Shown here: one piece after another, positions 41,822 to 51,000 of the stretch
How the letters are laid out: every line of letters starts with the position of its first letter
Numbering within the stretch: the first letter of the stretch is position 1
Assembly: GCA_027486795.1 (NCBI GenBank)
Contig: JAIXOI010000035.1
Span: 186,001 to 250,000, forward strand
Reading direction: 5' to 3'
Origin: Sphingobacteriales bacterium
Lineage (GTDB): Bacteria; Bacteroidota; Bacteroidia; Chitinophagales; CAIOSU01
DNA: 64,000 nt
Notes under the pieces: model-generated
Told to the model about the DNA's origin: nothing
The model's input: the letters and a program-made list of their open reading frames with translations, nothing else
Databases searched by the model: none
Position numbers and translations under genes: made by a program

Positions 41822-43147
41822 ATGTTTGAGAATTTGTCGGATAGGCTGGAAGGAGCGTTTAAGGTACTGAAAGGCCAGCACAAGATTACCGATGTTAATA
41901 TTTCATCTTCGCTAAAAGAGATACGCCGCGCCTTAGTAGATGCTGACGTAAACTATAAAATTGCCAAAGAATTTACAGATAATGTAAAGGACAAAGCAAT
42001 TGGCGAATCTGTTATTACGGCCGTTCAGCCAGGCCAGTTGATGGTAAAAATCGTTAAAGACGAGCTTACCGCATTGATGGGTGGCACGGTTGCTGAGTTT
42101 AATGCCGATGGCAAACCAGCGGTGGTATTGATGGCTGGCTTGCAAGGTTCTGGTAAAACTACCCACTCGGGCAAATTAGCGCTTTACTTAAAAACCAAAA
42201 AAAATAAAAAGCCGCTACTAGTAGCTTGCGACGTATACCGCCCCGCGGCTATAAACCAATTGAAAGTATTAGGCGAGCAATTGGGTGTTGAAGTATATAC
42301 TGAGGAGGGAAACCTAAACCCGGTAAAAATTGCAGAAAATGCCATTGCCCACGCTAAGGCCACTGGCAAAGATGTAGTGATAGTGGATACCGCTGGCCGC
42401 TTGGCGGTGGATGAGGATATGATGAACGAGATTGCCAATATCAAAAAGGCAATCAACCCGCAAGAGATTTTGTTTGTAGTGGATAGTATGACTGGCCAAG
42501 ATGCAGTGAATACTGCCAAAGCCTTCAACGACCGCTTGAACTTTGATGGTGTTATCCTTACCAAGTTGGATGGCGATACGCGCGGTGGTGCGGCTCTTAC
42601 TATTAAATATACCGTTGACAAGCCTATTAAGTTTGTAGGTACTGGTGAGAAAATGGATGCGCTTGAGGTGTTTCACCCCGATAGGATGTCGCAGCGTATT
42701 TTGGGCATGGGTGATATTATCTCTTTCGTAGAGCGCGCCCAAGAGCAGTATGACGAGGAACAAGCAGCCAAGCTTCAAGCCAAAATCAGCAAGAATACCT
42801 TTGATTTTAATGACTTCCTTACTCAATTGAACCAAATCCGTAAGATGGGTAACATCAAGGATTTGCTGGGCATGATACCGGGCATGGGCAAAGCCATTAA
42901 AGATATTGATATTGACGATAGCTCGTTCAAAAAAATCGAGGCCATTATTTTCTCAATGACGCCTGCGGAACGCACCAACCCTGACTTACTAAATGGTAAA
43001 CGCCGTGAGCGCTTGGCCAAAGGTAGTGGCAACACTATACAAGAGGTAAACCAGTTTTTGAAGCAGTTTGAGGAAATGAAAAAGATGATGCGCAACTTTA
43101 CCAAAATGAGCGCTGCTGGCGGCATGAAAGGCTTGCCTAGAAGATAA
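41822..43147 (+). CDS. ffh: Signal recognition particle protein
   Basis: The 441-residue GTPase binds signal sequences on the ribosome and delivers them to FtsY. The N domain comes first, then the G domain with P-loop GLQGSGKTTHSGKLA, DVYRPAAINQLK, DTAGRLAVDEDM and TKLDGDTRGG, then the Met-rich M domain with LLGMIPGMGK, SMTPAERTNPDLLNGKRRER and LAKGSGNTIQEVNQFL, which bind 4.5S RNA and the signal peptide. Length is normal. The His within the P-loop (TTHSG) replaces the more usual small or aromatic residue and is a minor oddity. Confidence 0.96.
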   Translation: MFENLSDRLEGAFKVLKGQHKITDVNISSSLKEIRRALVDADVNYKIAKEFTDNVKDKAIGESVITAVQPGQLMVKIVKDELTALMGGTVAEFNADGKPAVVLMAGLQGSGKTTHSGKLALYLKTKKNKKPLLVACDVYRPAAINQLKVLGEQLGVEVYTEEGNLNPVKIAENAIAHAKATGKDVVIVDTAGRLAVDEDMMNEIANIKKAINPQEILFVVDSMTGQDAVNTAKAFNDRLNFDGVILTKLDGDTRGGAALTIKYTVDKPIKFVGTGEKMDALEVFHPDRMSQRILGMGDIISFVERAQEQYDEEQAAKLQAKISKNTFDFNDFLTQLNQIRKMGNIKDLLGMIPGMGKAIKDIDIDDSSFKKIEAIIFSMTPAERTNPDLLNGKRRERLAKGSGNTIQEVNQFLKQFEEMKKMMRNFTKMSAAGGMKGLPRR

Positions 43148-43156
43148 TTAACTAGT

Positions 43157-43184
43157 CCACGGTCCACAGTCAATGGTCCACAGA
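43157..43184. repeat. Degenerate 7-bp tandem array (4 units)
   Basis: GTCCACG, GTCCACA, GTCAATG, GTCCACA, head to tail, beginning nine bases after the ffh stop. The word is closely related to GTCCATG at 61548-61582. Confidence 0.8.
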
Positions 43185-43198
43185 AAGATTACTAACTG

Positions 43199-43240
43199 GT
43201 TAGTTCTTTAGCTTTAGTCTACTATTTACTAGTTACTAAT
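43199..43240. repeat. Degenerate 7-bp tandem array (6 units)
   Basis: TGGTTAG, TTCTTTA, GCTTTAG, TCTACTA, TTTACTA, GTTACTA, the last three clear and the first three weaker. It ends three bases before the stop codon of the collagen-like gene. With the 43157 array it fills nearly the whole gap between two convergent genes. Confidence 0.7.
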
Positions 43241-43243
43241 AAG

Positions 43244-45607
43244 TTATTTCTCCAATTGGCTTTGCTCCAACATTGCTGGTGCAGCAGGGAAACGAACATC
43301 GTAGCTAGCTTCTTTATTGCCAATCATTTCGTTTTTACGAGTAGCTACTATCATCCAAGAAAATGGTGTATTGCTTTTGCCATTGGCCAACTCCGTTACG
43401 GTAAATCCGTTTTCCGATTTGTTGGTAACAAACACGCCATTACAATCGCCTTCTAACTGAATAAACACTTTCAATGGGTGGTCTGCATCCACTAGAATGT
43501 TCTTTGCGAATGTAGGGTCAATGGTTATCATTGCTTGGCCATTCACCAATTTTCCCATACCATAATCTTGAAACAAAACCTCTGGTGCTTCGGGACAGAA
43601 CATGGTTACTTTATTGCCCGCTACATCTTCAACAATGGTTGAGACTGCGCCATTGCCAATGATTTTGTAAGGAGTAAAAAGATTGGTAGTGGCGTCAAAA
43701 TTCCATCCTCCAACGTAGGCATAAGAGTTGTCGTTAATAAAATAACCACCAAAAGCAGTATTGGAATTGTCTCTGGCAAAGCCAGCTGCACCAATACTAA
43801 AGCCTGTGGATGAGCTGCCCGAACCGTTGTTTAAATGCAATCCGGCCACATTGTTTCCTACCGAGCTAAAGCCCGTGCCGCGCGTGTGGTAGTTTTGAGA
43901 GCGTGCTGCAGTAGTGCTTGAATTGCCACCCATTTCAATACCAAAAATTGGGCTAGTAACCGTGCCGATTATAATTCTACCATTACTTAGAATACTCAAT
44001 TTGCTTGTGCCATTTAGGTCAATTTGCAGCGGATTGGTTCCTGCAGGCGCATTGATATGCAACCTAGCAGTTGGTATTATGGTGCCAAGGCCAATTCTAT
44101 TGTTTGTTTCAAATAATGTTGAGTTGCTTCCTGATATGCCATCAGGGGTAAATTTCACTAAGTAACCAACCGTGCCGTTTATATTAGCACTGCCCGCTGG
44201 GCCTGTGGCACCTGTACCTCCAGGAAGTCCGTCGACACCATTTACGCCATCAATACCATTCAAACCTTGCGGACCCGCAGGACCAGTATCACCTTTAATA
44301 CCTTGAGGACCCTGAGGGCCGGTGGCACCGTCGGCACCAGTTAAACCTTGAGGTCCAGTGGCTCCAGTGGTACCTTGGCTACCCGGCAGGCCTTGCGGAC
44401 CAACTGCACCAGTTGCTCCGGTGGGACCTTGAATACCCATAGCACCAGTGGCACCAGTAGCACCTGTCGCGCCTTGTGCACCGGGCAGTCCATCAGCACC
44501 GGTTGGGCCAACAGCACCATCTAGTCCTGGGTCACCCTTAGGGCCTTGTGGGCCTGGTATACCTTGTGCACCAGTGGGGCCTTGCATAACCGGTAATACT
44601 ACCACTCCGCCACCATCGCTTAACCGGAGCGTATCGCCAGCTAATGATATCGTTTGTGCGCCGCCTACTAAACTTGATAAATCGACTGAATAGCCTCCAC
44701 CAAGGGTTTGTAAGGTGAGCAATTTTGTACTAGGGTCAAATACCACACCCGCTACCCCTTTGCTGGCTATTGATGACAAATCAACTTGTCCGCCATTGCT
44801 AAGGCTAATCGTATTGGTTTGTTGATCAAAACTCAAGGCTTGCTCATCAGTATTATCTAAATATCCAGCTAGGCTGATTGCGTTACCGTCCGTAAGAGTC
44901 AATAAATGATTGATAATGGCTAAGTTTTGGAAATAGGCCGAATCACTCGCAGAAACCCAGCGGGCACCGTCCCACTTCAAAATATGATTTTGATGCGGAT
45001 GTGCTTGAACGTCGGCAAGGTCGTTTAAATAGTTGTTCGTTAAATCATCCTTATCGGTATCCAACAGCACACTATAGCTATTTCCGGCATCTTCAATAGA
45101 TAACTTACCAGTAACGGGATCAAAATCGAATCGGGTGATTAACTCGTTAGTAGCACTGGTATCCCCTAGATGGTTTGTTGAGTTTCCAGAATTTAAAGCA
45201 TACAATGCAAAAGGAACAGAGAGCATTTCGCTCTTGCCAATAGTTATAAAACCGTGGTTGTCCCAATCCATTTCTATCCAAACCCACTTTGCGCCCGAAG
45301 CCCAAGGTATTTGATCGAAACGACCAACTTCAGCCAAACCTTGGCCAAGTACCAGATTGATTAACCCAAATTCGTTGGTTTTTACCTTGTGTGCTTCGCG
45401 ATATACTACCACTCCATTTTCGCCGCCATCTATTATACTTAAACGAACGAAGACATTGGTATTAGTCATTGGCTCACCAGAAGCGTCTCGAGCAACTGCT
45501 TGATACTTTACACCATGCGGAGCTTGCGCCAAAACGAAACTGGGCAGCATTAACAGGCACACCAACAATATAGCACCGATAAAAATATTTAAGCCTTGTT
45601 TACTCAA
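43244..45607 (-). CDS. Exported collagen-like (Gly-X-Y) surface protein
   Basis: The 787-residue protein has a signal peptide (LMLPSFVLAQ). Residues 28-140 form a domain common in Bacteroidetes surface proteins (GVKYQAVARDASGEPM, KSEMLSVPFALYAL). Residues 343-474 are 44 uninterrupted Gly-X-Y triplets (nucleotides 44186-44581), rich in GAT, GPQ and GLP, predicting a collagen triple helix and a trimer. The C-terminal part resembles tail-fibre-like repeats and ends in a conserved module (KVFIQLEGDCNGVFVTNKS). No T9SS tail is present, but the small T9SS-tagged protein overlapping upstream by four bases may be its export or anchoring partner. Confidence 0.88.
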   Translation of the reverse strand: MSKQGLNIFIGAILLVCLLMLPSFVLAQAPHGVKYQAVARDASGEPMTNTNVFVRLSIIDGGENGVVVYREAHKVKTNEFGLINLVLGQGLAEVGRFDQIPWASGAKWVWIEMDWDNHGFITIGKSEMLSVPFALYALNSGNSTNHLGDTSATNELITRFDFDPVTGKLSIEDAGNSYSVLLDTDKDDLTNNYLNDLADVQAHPHQNHILKWDGARWVSASDSAYFQNLAIINHLLTLTDGNAISLAGYLDNTDEQALSFDQQTNTISLSNGGQVDLSSIASKGVAGVVFDPSTKLLTLQTLGGGYSVDLSSLVGGAQTISLAGDTLRLSDGGGVVVLPVMQGPTGAQGIPGPQGPKGDPGLDGAVGPTGADGLPGAQGATGATGATGAMGIQGPTGATGAVGPQGLPGSQGTTGATGPQGLTGADGATGPQGPQGIKGDTGPAGPQGLNGIDGVNGVDGLPGGTGATGPAGSANINGTVGYLVKFTPDGISGSNSTLFETNNRIGLGTIIPTARLHINAPAGTNPLQIDLNGTSKLSILSNGRIIIGTVTSPIFGIEMGGNSSTTAARSQNYHTRGTGFSSVGNNVAGLHLNNGSGSSSTGFSIGAAGFARDNSNTAFGGYFINDNSYAYVGGWNFDATTNLFTPYKIIGNGAVSTIVEDVAGNKVTMFCPEAPEVLFQDYGMGKLVNGQAMITIDPTFAKNILVDADHPLKVFIQLEGDCNGVFVTNKSENGFTVTELANGKSNTPFSWMIVATRKNEMIGNKEASYDVRFPAAPAMLEQSQLEK

Positions 45608-46128
45608 TGGTGGTCTTTTTGCACTTTGTATACGCCTAAACTTTCACCTTCAAGGCTAATCTGCAGAAAATAAACGCCATTGGCTAAATTTTCCAGTGAT
45701 AATTCCTTCTCGGGAGCAGCTGTACTTGGCAGCCATAAGTCGCTCTGCATCAATTGCCCAAGGGTATTGTACAGTGCTACTTCAACTGGCTTATCATACG
45801 GCCTACTAAGCCTTATACGGATGATACCGCTGGTTGGGTTTGGAAAAACCGTAAAAATTGGGGAAATATCTGCACTAGGTTGTGTAGTGCTAGTTGCACT
45901 CTTTTTCAAAAATGGCTGGTTAAAGCCTTGCGTAAAGGTAACTTCTAAGTTACTATTTGTCTGTGTCTCAATAACGGTCTCCCCTATAGTCCAAGTTACA
46001 CTTCCATTGGAATAGGAATGGTAGCCGCCTGCAGTTGCCCATACTTCTGGGGCAAAGCTCTGTGCTAATGACCATGGCACAATACCGATACAAAAGACAA
46101 CTGCGAATAAAACTCTTACCATCAACAT
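45604..46128 (-). CDS. Small T9SS type A surface protein
   Basis: The 174-residue protein has a signal peptide (FCIGIVPWSLAQS), a short N-terminal module (ATAGGYHSYSNGSVTWTIGE, ETVIETQ...FTQGFNQP) seen in many Bacteroidetes, and a type A sorting domain (FTVFPNPTSGIIRIRLS, VEVALYNTLGQLMQ, NGVYFLQIS). An alternative start lies one residue pair downstream. Its stop overlaps the start of the collagen-like gene by four bases, so the two are translationally coupled and probably form one surface assembly. The T9SS would carry it across the outer membrane. Confidence 0.87.
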   Translation of the reverse strand: MLMVRVLFAVVFCIGIVPWSLAQSFAPEVWATAGGYHSYSNGSVTWTIGETVIETQTNSNLEVTFTQGFNQPFLKKSATSTTQPSADISPIFTVFPNPTSGIIRIRLSRPYDKPVEVALYNTLGQLMQSDLWLPSTAAPEKELSLENLANGVYFLQISLEGESLGVYKVQKDHH

Positions 46129-46174
46129 TTATTATGAGTAGGTAAATTAGCATCATTTAGCGGAAAAGTCAATA

Positions 46175-46795
46175 CTATTTCAGGTGCTCAGTACTATTGA
46201 ACAAAACTATCTCAAACTTATCGCCAAACTGATGCAGCTTATACAACGATAAGTTGGTATGCGGAAAATCGTCCATTTTACTCAATGGAACATTGAGCAT
46301 GGTGCACAATAGCGACCTTATAGCACGACCATGAGAACAAATAAGGATGGTTTTCTCAAAACTCGGCAGTGTATTATCTAAAAATTCTCTCTGTCGCTGT
46401 TGCAACTCCAAGGGGCTCTCTCCACCTGCTATTTTTTCTTCCAGGAAACCTTCTTTCCAGCGATTGGTAAGATATTGATATTCCTCTGCCAATTTAGGGT
46501 CGCCGCCTTGCCCTTCATGCATTCCCCAATCTATCTCGTCTAGTTCGGCATGCTTAAGCAGGTTATGCCCAGCTTTGACAAATGGCTCCAGTGTTTGGTG
46601 TGTGCGGGTAAGCATTGAGGCAAAAACATGATCAAATGGCTGGTGCTTATAGAAGTCATAAAAGGCCAATGCCTGTGCCTTCCCTTTTCCGTTAAGCTCC
46701 GAATTGACACCTCTACCTTGAACAATACCCTTGCGGTTATAGTCCGTTTCGCCGTGCCTTACCAGGTATATTTCTTTGTCAACTAGTTTAGCCAT
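46175..46795 (-). CDS. Histidine phosphatase (phosphoglycerate-mutase-like) family protein
   Basis: The start at 46795 (MAKLVDKEIYLVRHGETDYN) is chosen; a longer frame would overlap the divergent synthase gene. The 206-residue protein has the phosphorylated His in LVRHGETDYN, the acid residue in DEIDWGMHEGQGG and the second His in ICSHGRAIRSLL. The substrate cannot be told: cofactor-dependent mutase, alpha-ribazole phosphatase and small-molecule phosphatase all share this pattern. It diverges from the isochorismate synthase gene with a very short gap. Confidence 0.9.
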   Translation of the reverse strand: MAKLVDKEIYLVRHGETDYNRKGIVQGRGVNSELNGKGKAQALAFYDFYKHQPFDHVFASMLTRTHQTLEPFVKAGHNLLKHAELDEIDWGMHEGQGGDPKLAEEYQYLTNRWKEGFLEEKIAGGESPLELQQRQREFLDNTLPSFEKTILICSHGRAIRSLLCTMLNVPLSKMDDFPHTNLSLYKLHQFGDKFEIVLFNSTEHLK

Positions 46796-46829
46796 AAATT
46801 TGGACAAAGATAACAAATCCAATCGTCGT

Positions 46830-47924
46830 GTGAGCAATTCATTACCTACCAAAATACTTCAACAGTTACGTGAGGATAATAGTCGTAATTCATTAGTATT
46901 CTATCGATTACCTTATCAAACAAAGATTAATTACCTAATTGGCGAGGCAAGAAAAATTGGCTCAATTGGTGAGGTATTGAATGAAACAGGTTTCGCCTTT
47001 GTGCCTGCATCCAATAGTAAAGGTTGCACTCCCTACTTCATTGTTGCAGCGTCGGAAGATGTTTTAGAGCATTATGATGCATTAGATTTGCCCAACATTA
47101 CTTGGGCAGCAAACAGCGAAGCGCCGGTTTTTGCGTCCCATTTGCATTATTTGCAGCAAGCAAAAAGCATGATTGATGAAATGAAAGTTCATAAACTTGA
47201 AAAGGTCATCCTTTCGAGAGTTAAAAAACAAGAAACAATAAGTTTTAATCCGTGGGAAACCTTTAAGAAACTATGTACTAAATACCCTTCAGTTATGGTT
47301 TATTGTGTCACTATTCCAGGTGAGGGAACTTGGCTTGGTGCTACACCCGAAACGCTTATAAAAGTTGACAATGGTATTGCACAAACCGAAGCATTGGCTG
47401 GAACGCAAGCCGATAATGGAATGCCGTTAGAAAAGGTTGAATGGGGAACAAAGGAACAAGAGGAACAACAAATTGTTGCTGACAACATTCGAGCGCTAAT
47501 AAGCGGTTACTTCCCTGATGCTGTATTGGAAACAGAAGGCCCCATAACCGTTTCAACTGGGGTTTTATTGCATTTGATTACAAGGTTTAAATGGCATACG
47601 CAATTTAACACAGCTGCCATTGAATCATTTATAAAAGCGCTGCACCCCACTCCTGCTATTGTTGGCCAGCCGAGGGAAGCAGCATTAAAACTGATAAGTA
47701 ACCTAGAAACCCATGATCGTGCATACTATACAGGGCTGCTTGGACCTGTAAACCCAAACAAAGTGACTCATTTGTTTGTAAACCTAAGGTGCATGCAAGC
47801 ATTTGATGGTTATGTTGCTCTTTATTTGGGCGGTGGCCTTACAGCCAATAGTAACCCGGATGCCGAGTGGCTGGAAACCGAACTAAAAGCAAAAACTTTG
47901 CTCAGTGTTTTGGAACCAGCATAA
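46830..47924 (+). CDS. menF: Isochorismate synthase
   Basis: The start is uncertain. GTG 46830 is used because upstream TTG codons (46800, 46776) crowd or overlap the divergent phosphatase gene; no ATG fits. The 364-residue chorismate-binding enzyme shows HKLEKVILSRVKKQE, GTWLGATPETLIK, TEALAGTQ, HPTPAIVGQPREAALK, ETHDRAYYTGLLGPVN and LYLGGGLTANSNPDAEWLET. These fit MenF/EntC and not anthranilate synthase. The product feeds menaquinone, the usual quinone of this phylum, though no other men gene is nearby. Siderophore synthesis is the alternative. Confidence 0.87.
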   Translation: MSNSLPTKILQQLREDNSRNSLVFYRLPYQTKINYLIGEARKIGSIGEVLNETGFAFVPASNSKGCTPYFIVAASEDVLEHYDALDLPNITWAANSEAPVFASHLHYLQQAKSMIDEMKVHKLEKVILSRVKKQETISFNPWETFKKLCTKYPSVMVYCVTIPGEGTWLGATPETLIKVDNGIAQTEALAGTQADNGMPLEKVEWGTKEQEEQQIVADNIRALISGYFPDAVLETEGPITVSTGVLLHLITRFKWHTQFNTAAIESFIKALHPTPAIVGQPREAALKLISNLETHDRAYYTGLLGPVNPNKVTHLFVNLRCMQAFDGYVALYLGGGLTANSNPDAEWLETELKAKTLLSVLEPA

Positions 47925-47964
47925 CATACAAGGCCCCTCCCAGTGAAGGAAGAGGTCTTGTATG
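47925..47964. terminator. Hairpin between convergent genes
   Basis: CATACAAG pairs with CTTGTATG, and the inner CCCCTCC/GGAAGAGG region pairs imperfectly. It follows the isochorismate synthase stop at once and lies 70 bases before the end of the convergent PKD gene. Confidence 0.55.
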
Positions 47965-48033
47965 CTCTTAACCAAATAATACTCTCTTACCTTTATCTGC
48001 TATAGCTCATTAAGCTCTGGCAATTATTATTTT

Positions 48034-51000
48034 TTACTTCATTAGGGTAACGTTACCTTGGCGCGTTACTGATAGTCCATTGGTACACACGGCTTCGAAA
48101 TAGTACACAAAAACACCAGGGTCCAATGGTTTACTATTGTAAATACCGTTCCAACCTTCGTTTATGTCGTTACTTTCGTAAACCAAGTTGCCCCACCTAT
48201 CAAACACCCTGAATATTTTCAATCCGTTATCCGTAAGTCCACGCACACGCAGCACATCATTGTTGCCATCGCGATTAGGTGTAAAGGTGTTAGGAACAAA
48301 TATGTCGTCGCCACAGCGACCAATAACATTTATTGTTATAGTGCTTTCATCTTGGCAACCCTTTTCGTCGGTTATCAATAAGCTGTAATTTTCTGTTTGG
48401 TTTGCTACCAGTGATGGCCTCTCGCAATCGCTGCAGCTTAGGTTATAACTTGGTGTCCAGCTATAAGTATTGGCGCTGCCCACAAGTACCGGAATATTAA
48501 GCGACATTGGAGTACCTTCAACCACATTGCGAGCCTCCACTTCCGCCAACACCGGTAGCGGATTTACAACCACAGTTACGTTTTGCGTATCTGGTATACA
48601 TGAACCGCTGTAAGCTATTAAAGTATAAGTGCGAGTGGTATCAGGTGTCAAAATGGGATCAGGCGTATTTTGCTCGTTGAAATAATTAATCGGATTCCAA
48701 ACATAGTTTACTCCTTGATTGCCCGCCTGCAAAATATCAACATTTAGTTGCACACTTTCGCCGTAGCAAAGCTCTCCTACAGCATCCAAACTTACCATCA
48801 CTTTGTCGATAACCGTTACGGCAACATTGTCGCTTGCGGTGCAGCCTTGGTCAGTAAATACTGTTATAGTATAAGTAGTTGTAGCCTTAGGTGTTAGTGT
48901 AGGGCTCAATGATGATGAATCATCCAAGTACAATGCTGGCGACCACTCAACCCTAGCGGCCAAGCTTTCGCTACTCGCCAAAACTATGTTATCGCCTTCG
49001 CAAAGTGTTACATCATCAATAGTTGACACCGATGGAATATCATGAACATTTACAGTATGCGTTGTGCTATCCATACAGCCAAATGACGTTGTAACTACTA
49101 CCTTGTAGCTATTGGTGCTATCAGGCTGCAACGATGGGCTTGCGCAATCGTCGCAGGTAAGTTCAGTCGCGGGGGTCCAGCTATAAGTAGCCCCACCCGA
49201 TGCTACCAATTCAATGGTTTCGCCACGGCAAATATCAGTTCTGCCAACCACGGCTACCACTGGCAGCGGATTTACATTAACAAGCACCGTATCTTCAACA
49301 GTACAATTATATTGGTTTGTAACTGCTACCGAGTAAGTGGTGGTAATGTTTGGCGTTGCTGTAACTATAGCGCAAGTGTCGCAATCAAGCATGGCGGTTG
49401 GGCCCCAAACTTGAGTAGTACCACCAATAGATTCTAAAATAATGCTCTCGCCAAAACAGATACTTTCAACACTAGACAATACGCCAGTTGGGTAAGGGTT
49501 TACCGTTACGGTTACGTCCTGAACATTGGTACACTTAAACTGGTTGGTAATAGTTACTTGGTAAGTAGTAGTTGCCAAGGGAGTAGCTATAACCAATGCA
49601 CACGAGTCGCAGTTTAAGGTTGCCACTGGCGACCATTCATATTTTGTTCCACCTCCAGCTTCAAGTTCAACGCTTTCGCCAATACATATAGCCAAGTCTT
49701 CTGTAATACTGCCTTTAGGCAACGGATTTACAACCACAGAAACCGTATCTCTGCTTTGACATCCATTGCTATCGGTACCTAATACTACATAATCCATATT
49801 AACTCCTGGACCAGCCATAGGGTTGGCAACAGAAGTGCTGCTTAAGCCAGCGCTTGGGCTCCACTGATAAGATACGGCACCACTTGCAAGTAGCCCAACG
49901 CTATCGTTGAAACATACAAAAGTATCATTGCCAGCGCTAACAAATGGAAGAGCATGCACAGGCAATAATTTAGTAGCCGTATCAACGCAACCGCTCAAAG
50001 AAGTTACTACGAGTTGAATGGTATAGTTACCCACTGAAGTATAGGTTTGATCAATAGGATTTTGAACTGTATCGCTACCGCCATTGCCAAACGACCAGTT
50101 CCATGATGCTATGTTGCCAGGCGCAGGTGTTGTATTAGTTATACTTACCAATTGCGGCACACAGCCTGAAATTACCGACAAATCAAATGATGGCAATGGG
50201 CCTTCATCAATTACAATATAGTTGGGTTTAAGCAACGTGTCAATGCAGTTTCCATTGGTGGTAATTAGCATTACATCATACGCTCCTGGCCCAGCATAGT
50301 AATGAGTTGGGTTTTGTGCGGTGCTGCTGTCGCCATCACCAAAGAACCATTTCCGTGATGTAATAGCAGGCAAGGCTATCGAAGAATCGGTAAATGTAAC
50401 CGAGCCGTTAAAACAAAAGTAATTTTTGTTTGCTCCAAAATTTGAATTGATATAACCTACCACTACCGAATCGGCAGATGACACTGGAACGATACAACCT
50501 AGGCCATCATCAAGTATCAACACTGGATAATAAACTCCGTAGTTGGCATAGGAATGCAAAACCGAATCGCCTGCGTTTTGCACAATACCATCGCCAAAAT
50601 CCCAAGTGCGCACTGCAGTATTAGTAGTAGTGGCGGTAAAGAATACTTCGTTGTTAATACACGCATTTCGTGGTGTAAAGGTAAAATTGCCATTCGGACC
50701 CAAAACCACCACAAAGTCAGCCTTTACAGTAGTATCTTGGCAACCCTTCCTATTTGTCGTAATCAAGGTAACAGTAAAGTTTCCAGGCGTAAGATATAAA
50801 TGCGATGGATTTTTCAAATTGCTTACAGTTGAGTTGTCGCCAAAATGCCATTCCCACGCGACAATATCGTTACTTGATAAGTCAGTGAAGTTTACTAGCA
50901 ATGGCGGACAAGGCACACTCGTGCTATCTGCGGTAAAATCTGCCGATGGATTTTGAACAACTACATAAGAGGTACGGGTAATTGTGCTATCGCAGCCGTT

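Noticed and set aside
43157-43240. Heptamer arrays considered as a CRISPR array
   Set aside because: The units are only seven bases, adjacent without spacers, and no cas gene is present.
44448-44693. Pro-rich plus-strand frame opposite the collagen-like repeat
   Set aside because: It is the complement of the Gly-X-Y codons (GGN read backwards gives Pro/Ala codons), an artefact of the repeat on the minus strand.
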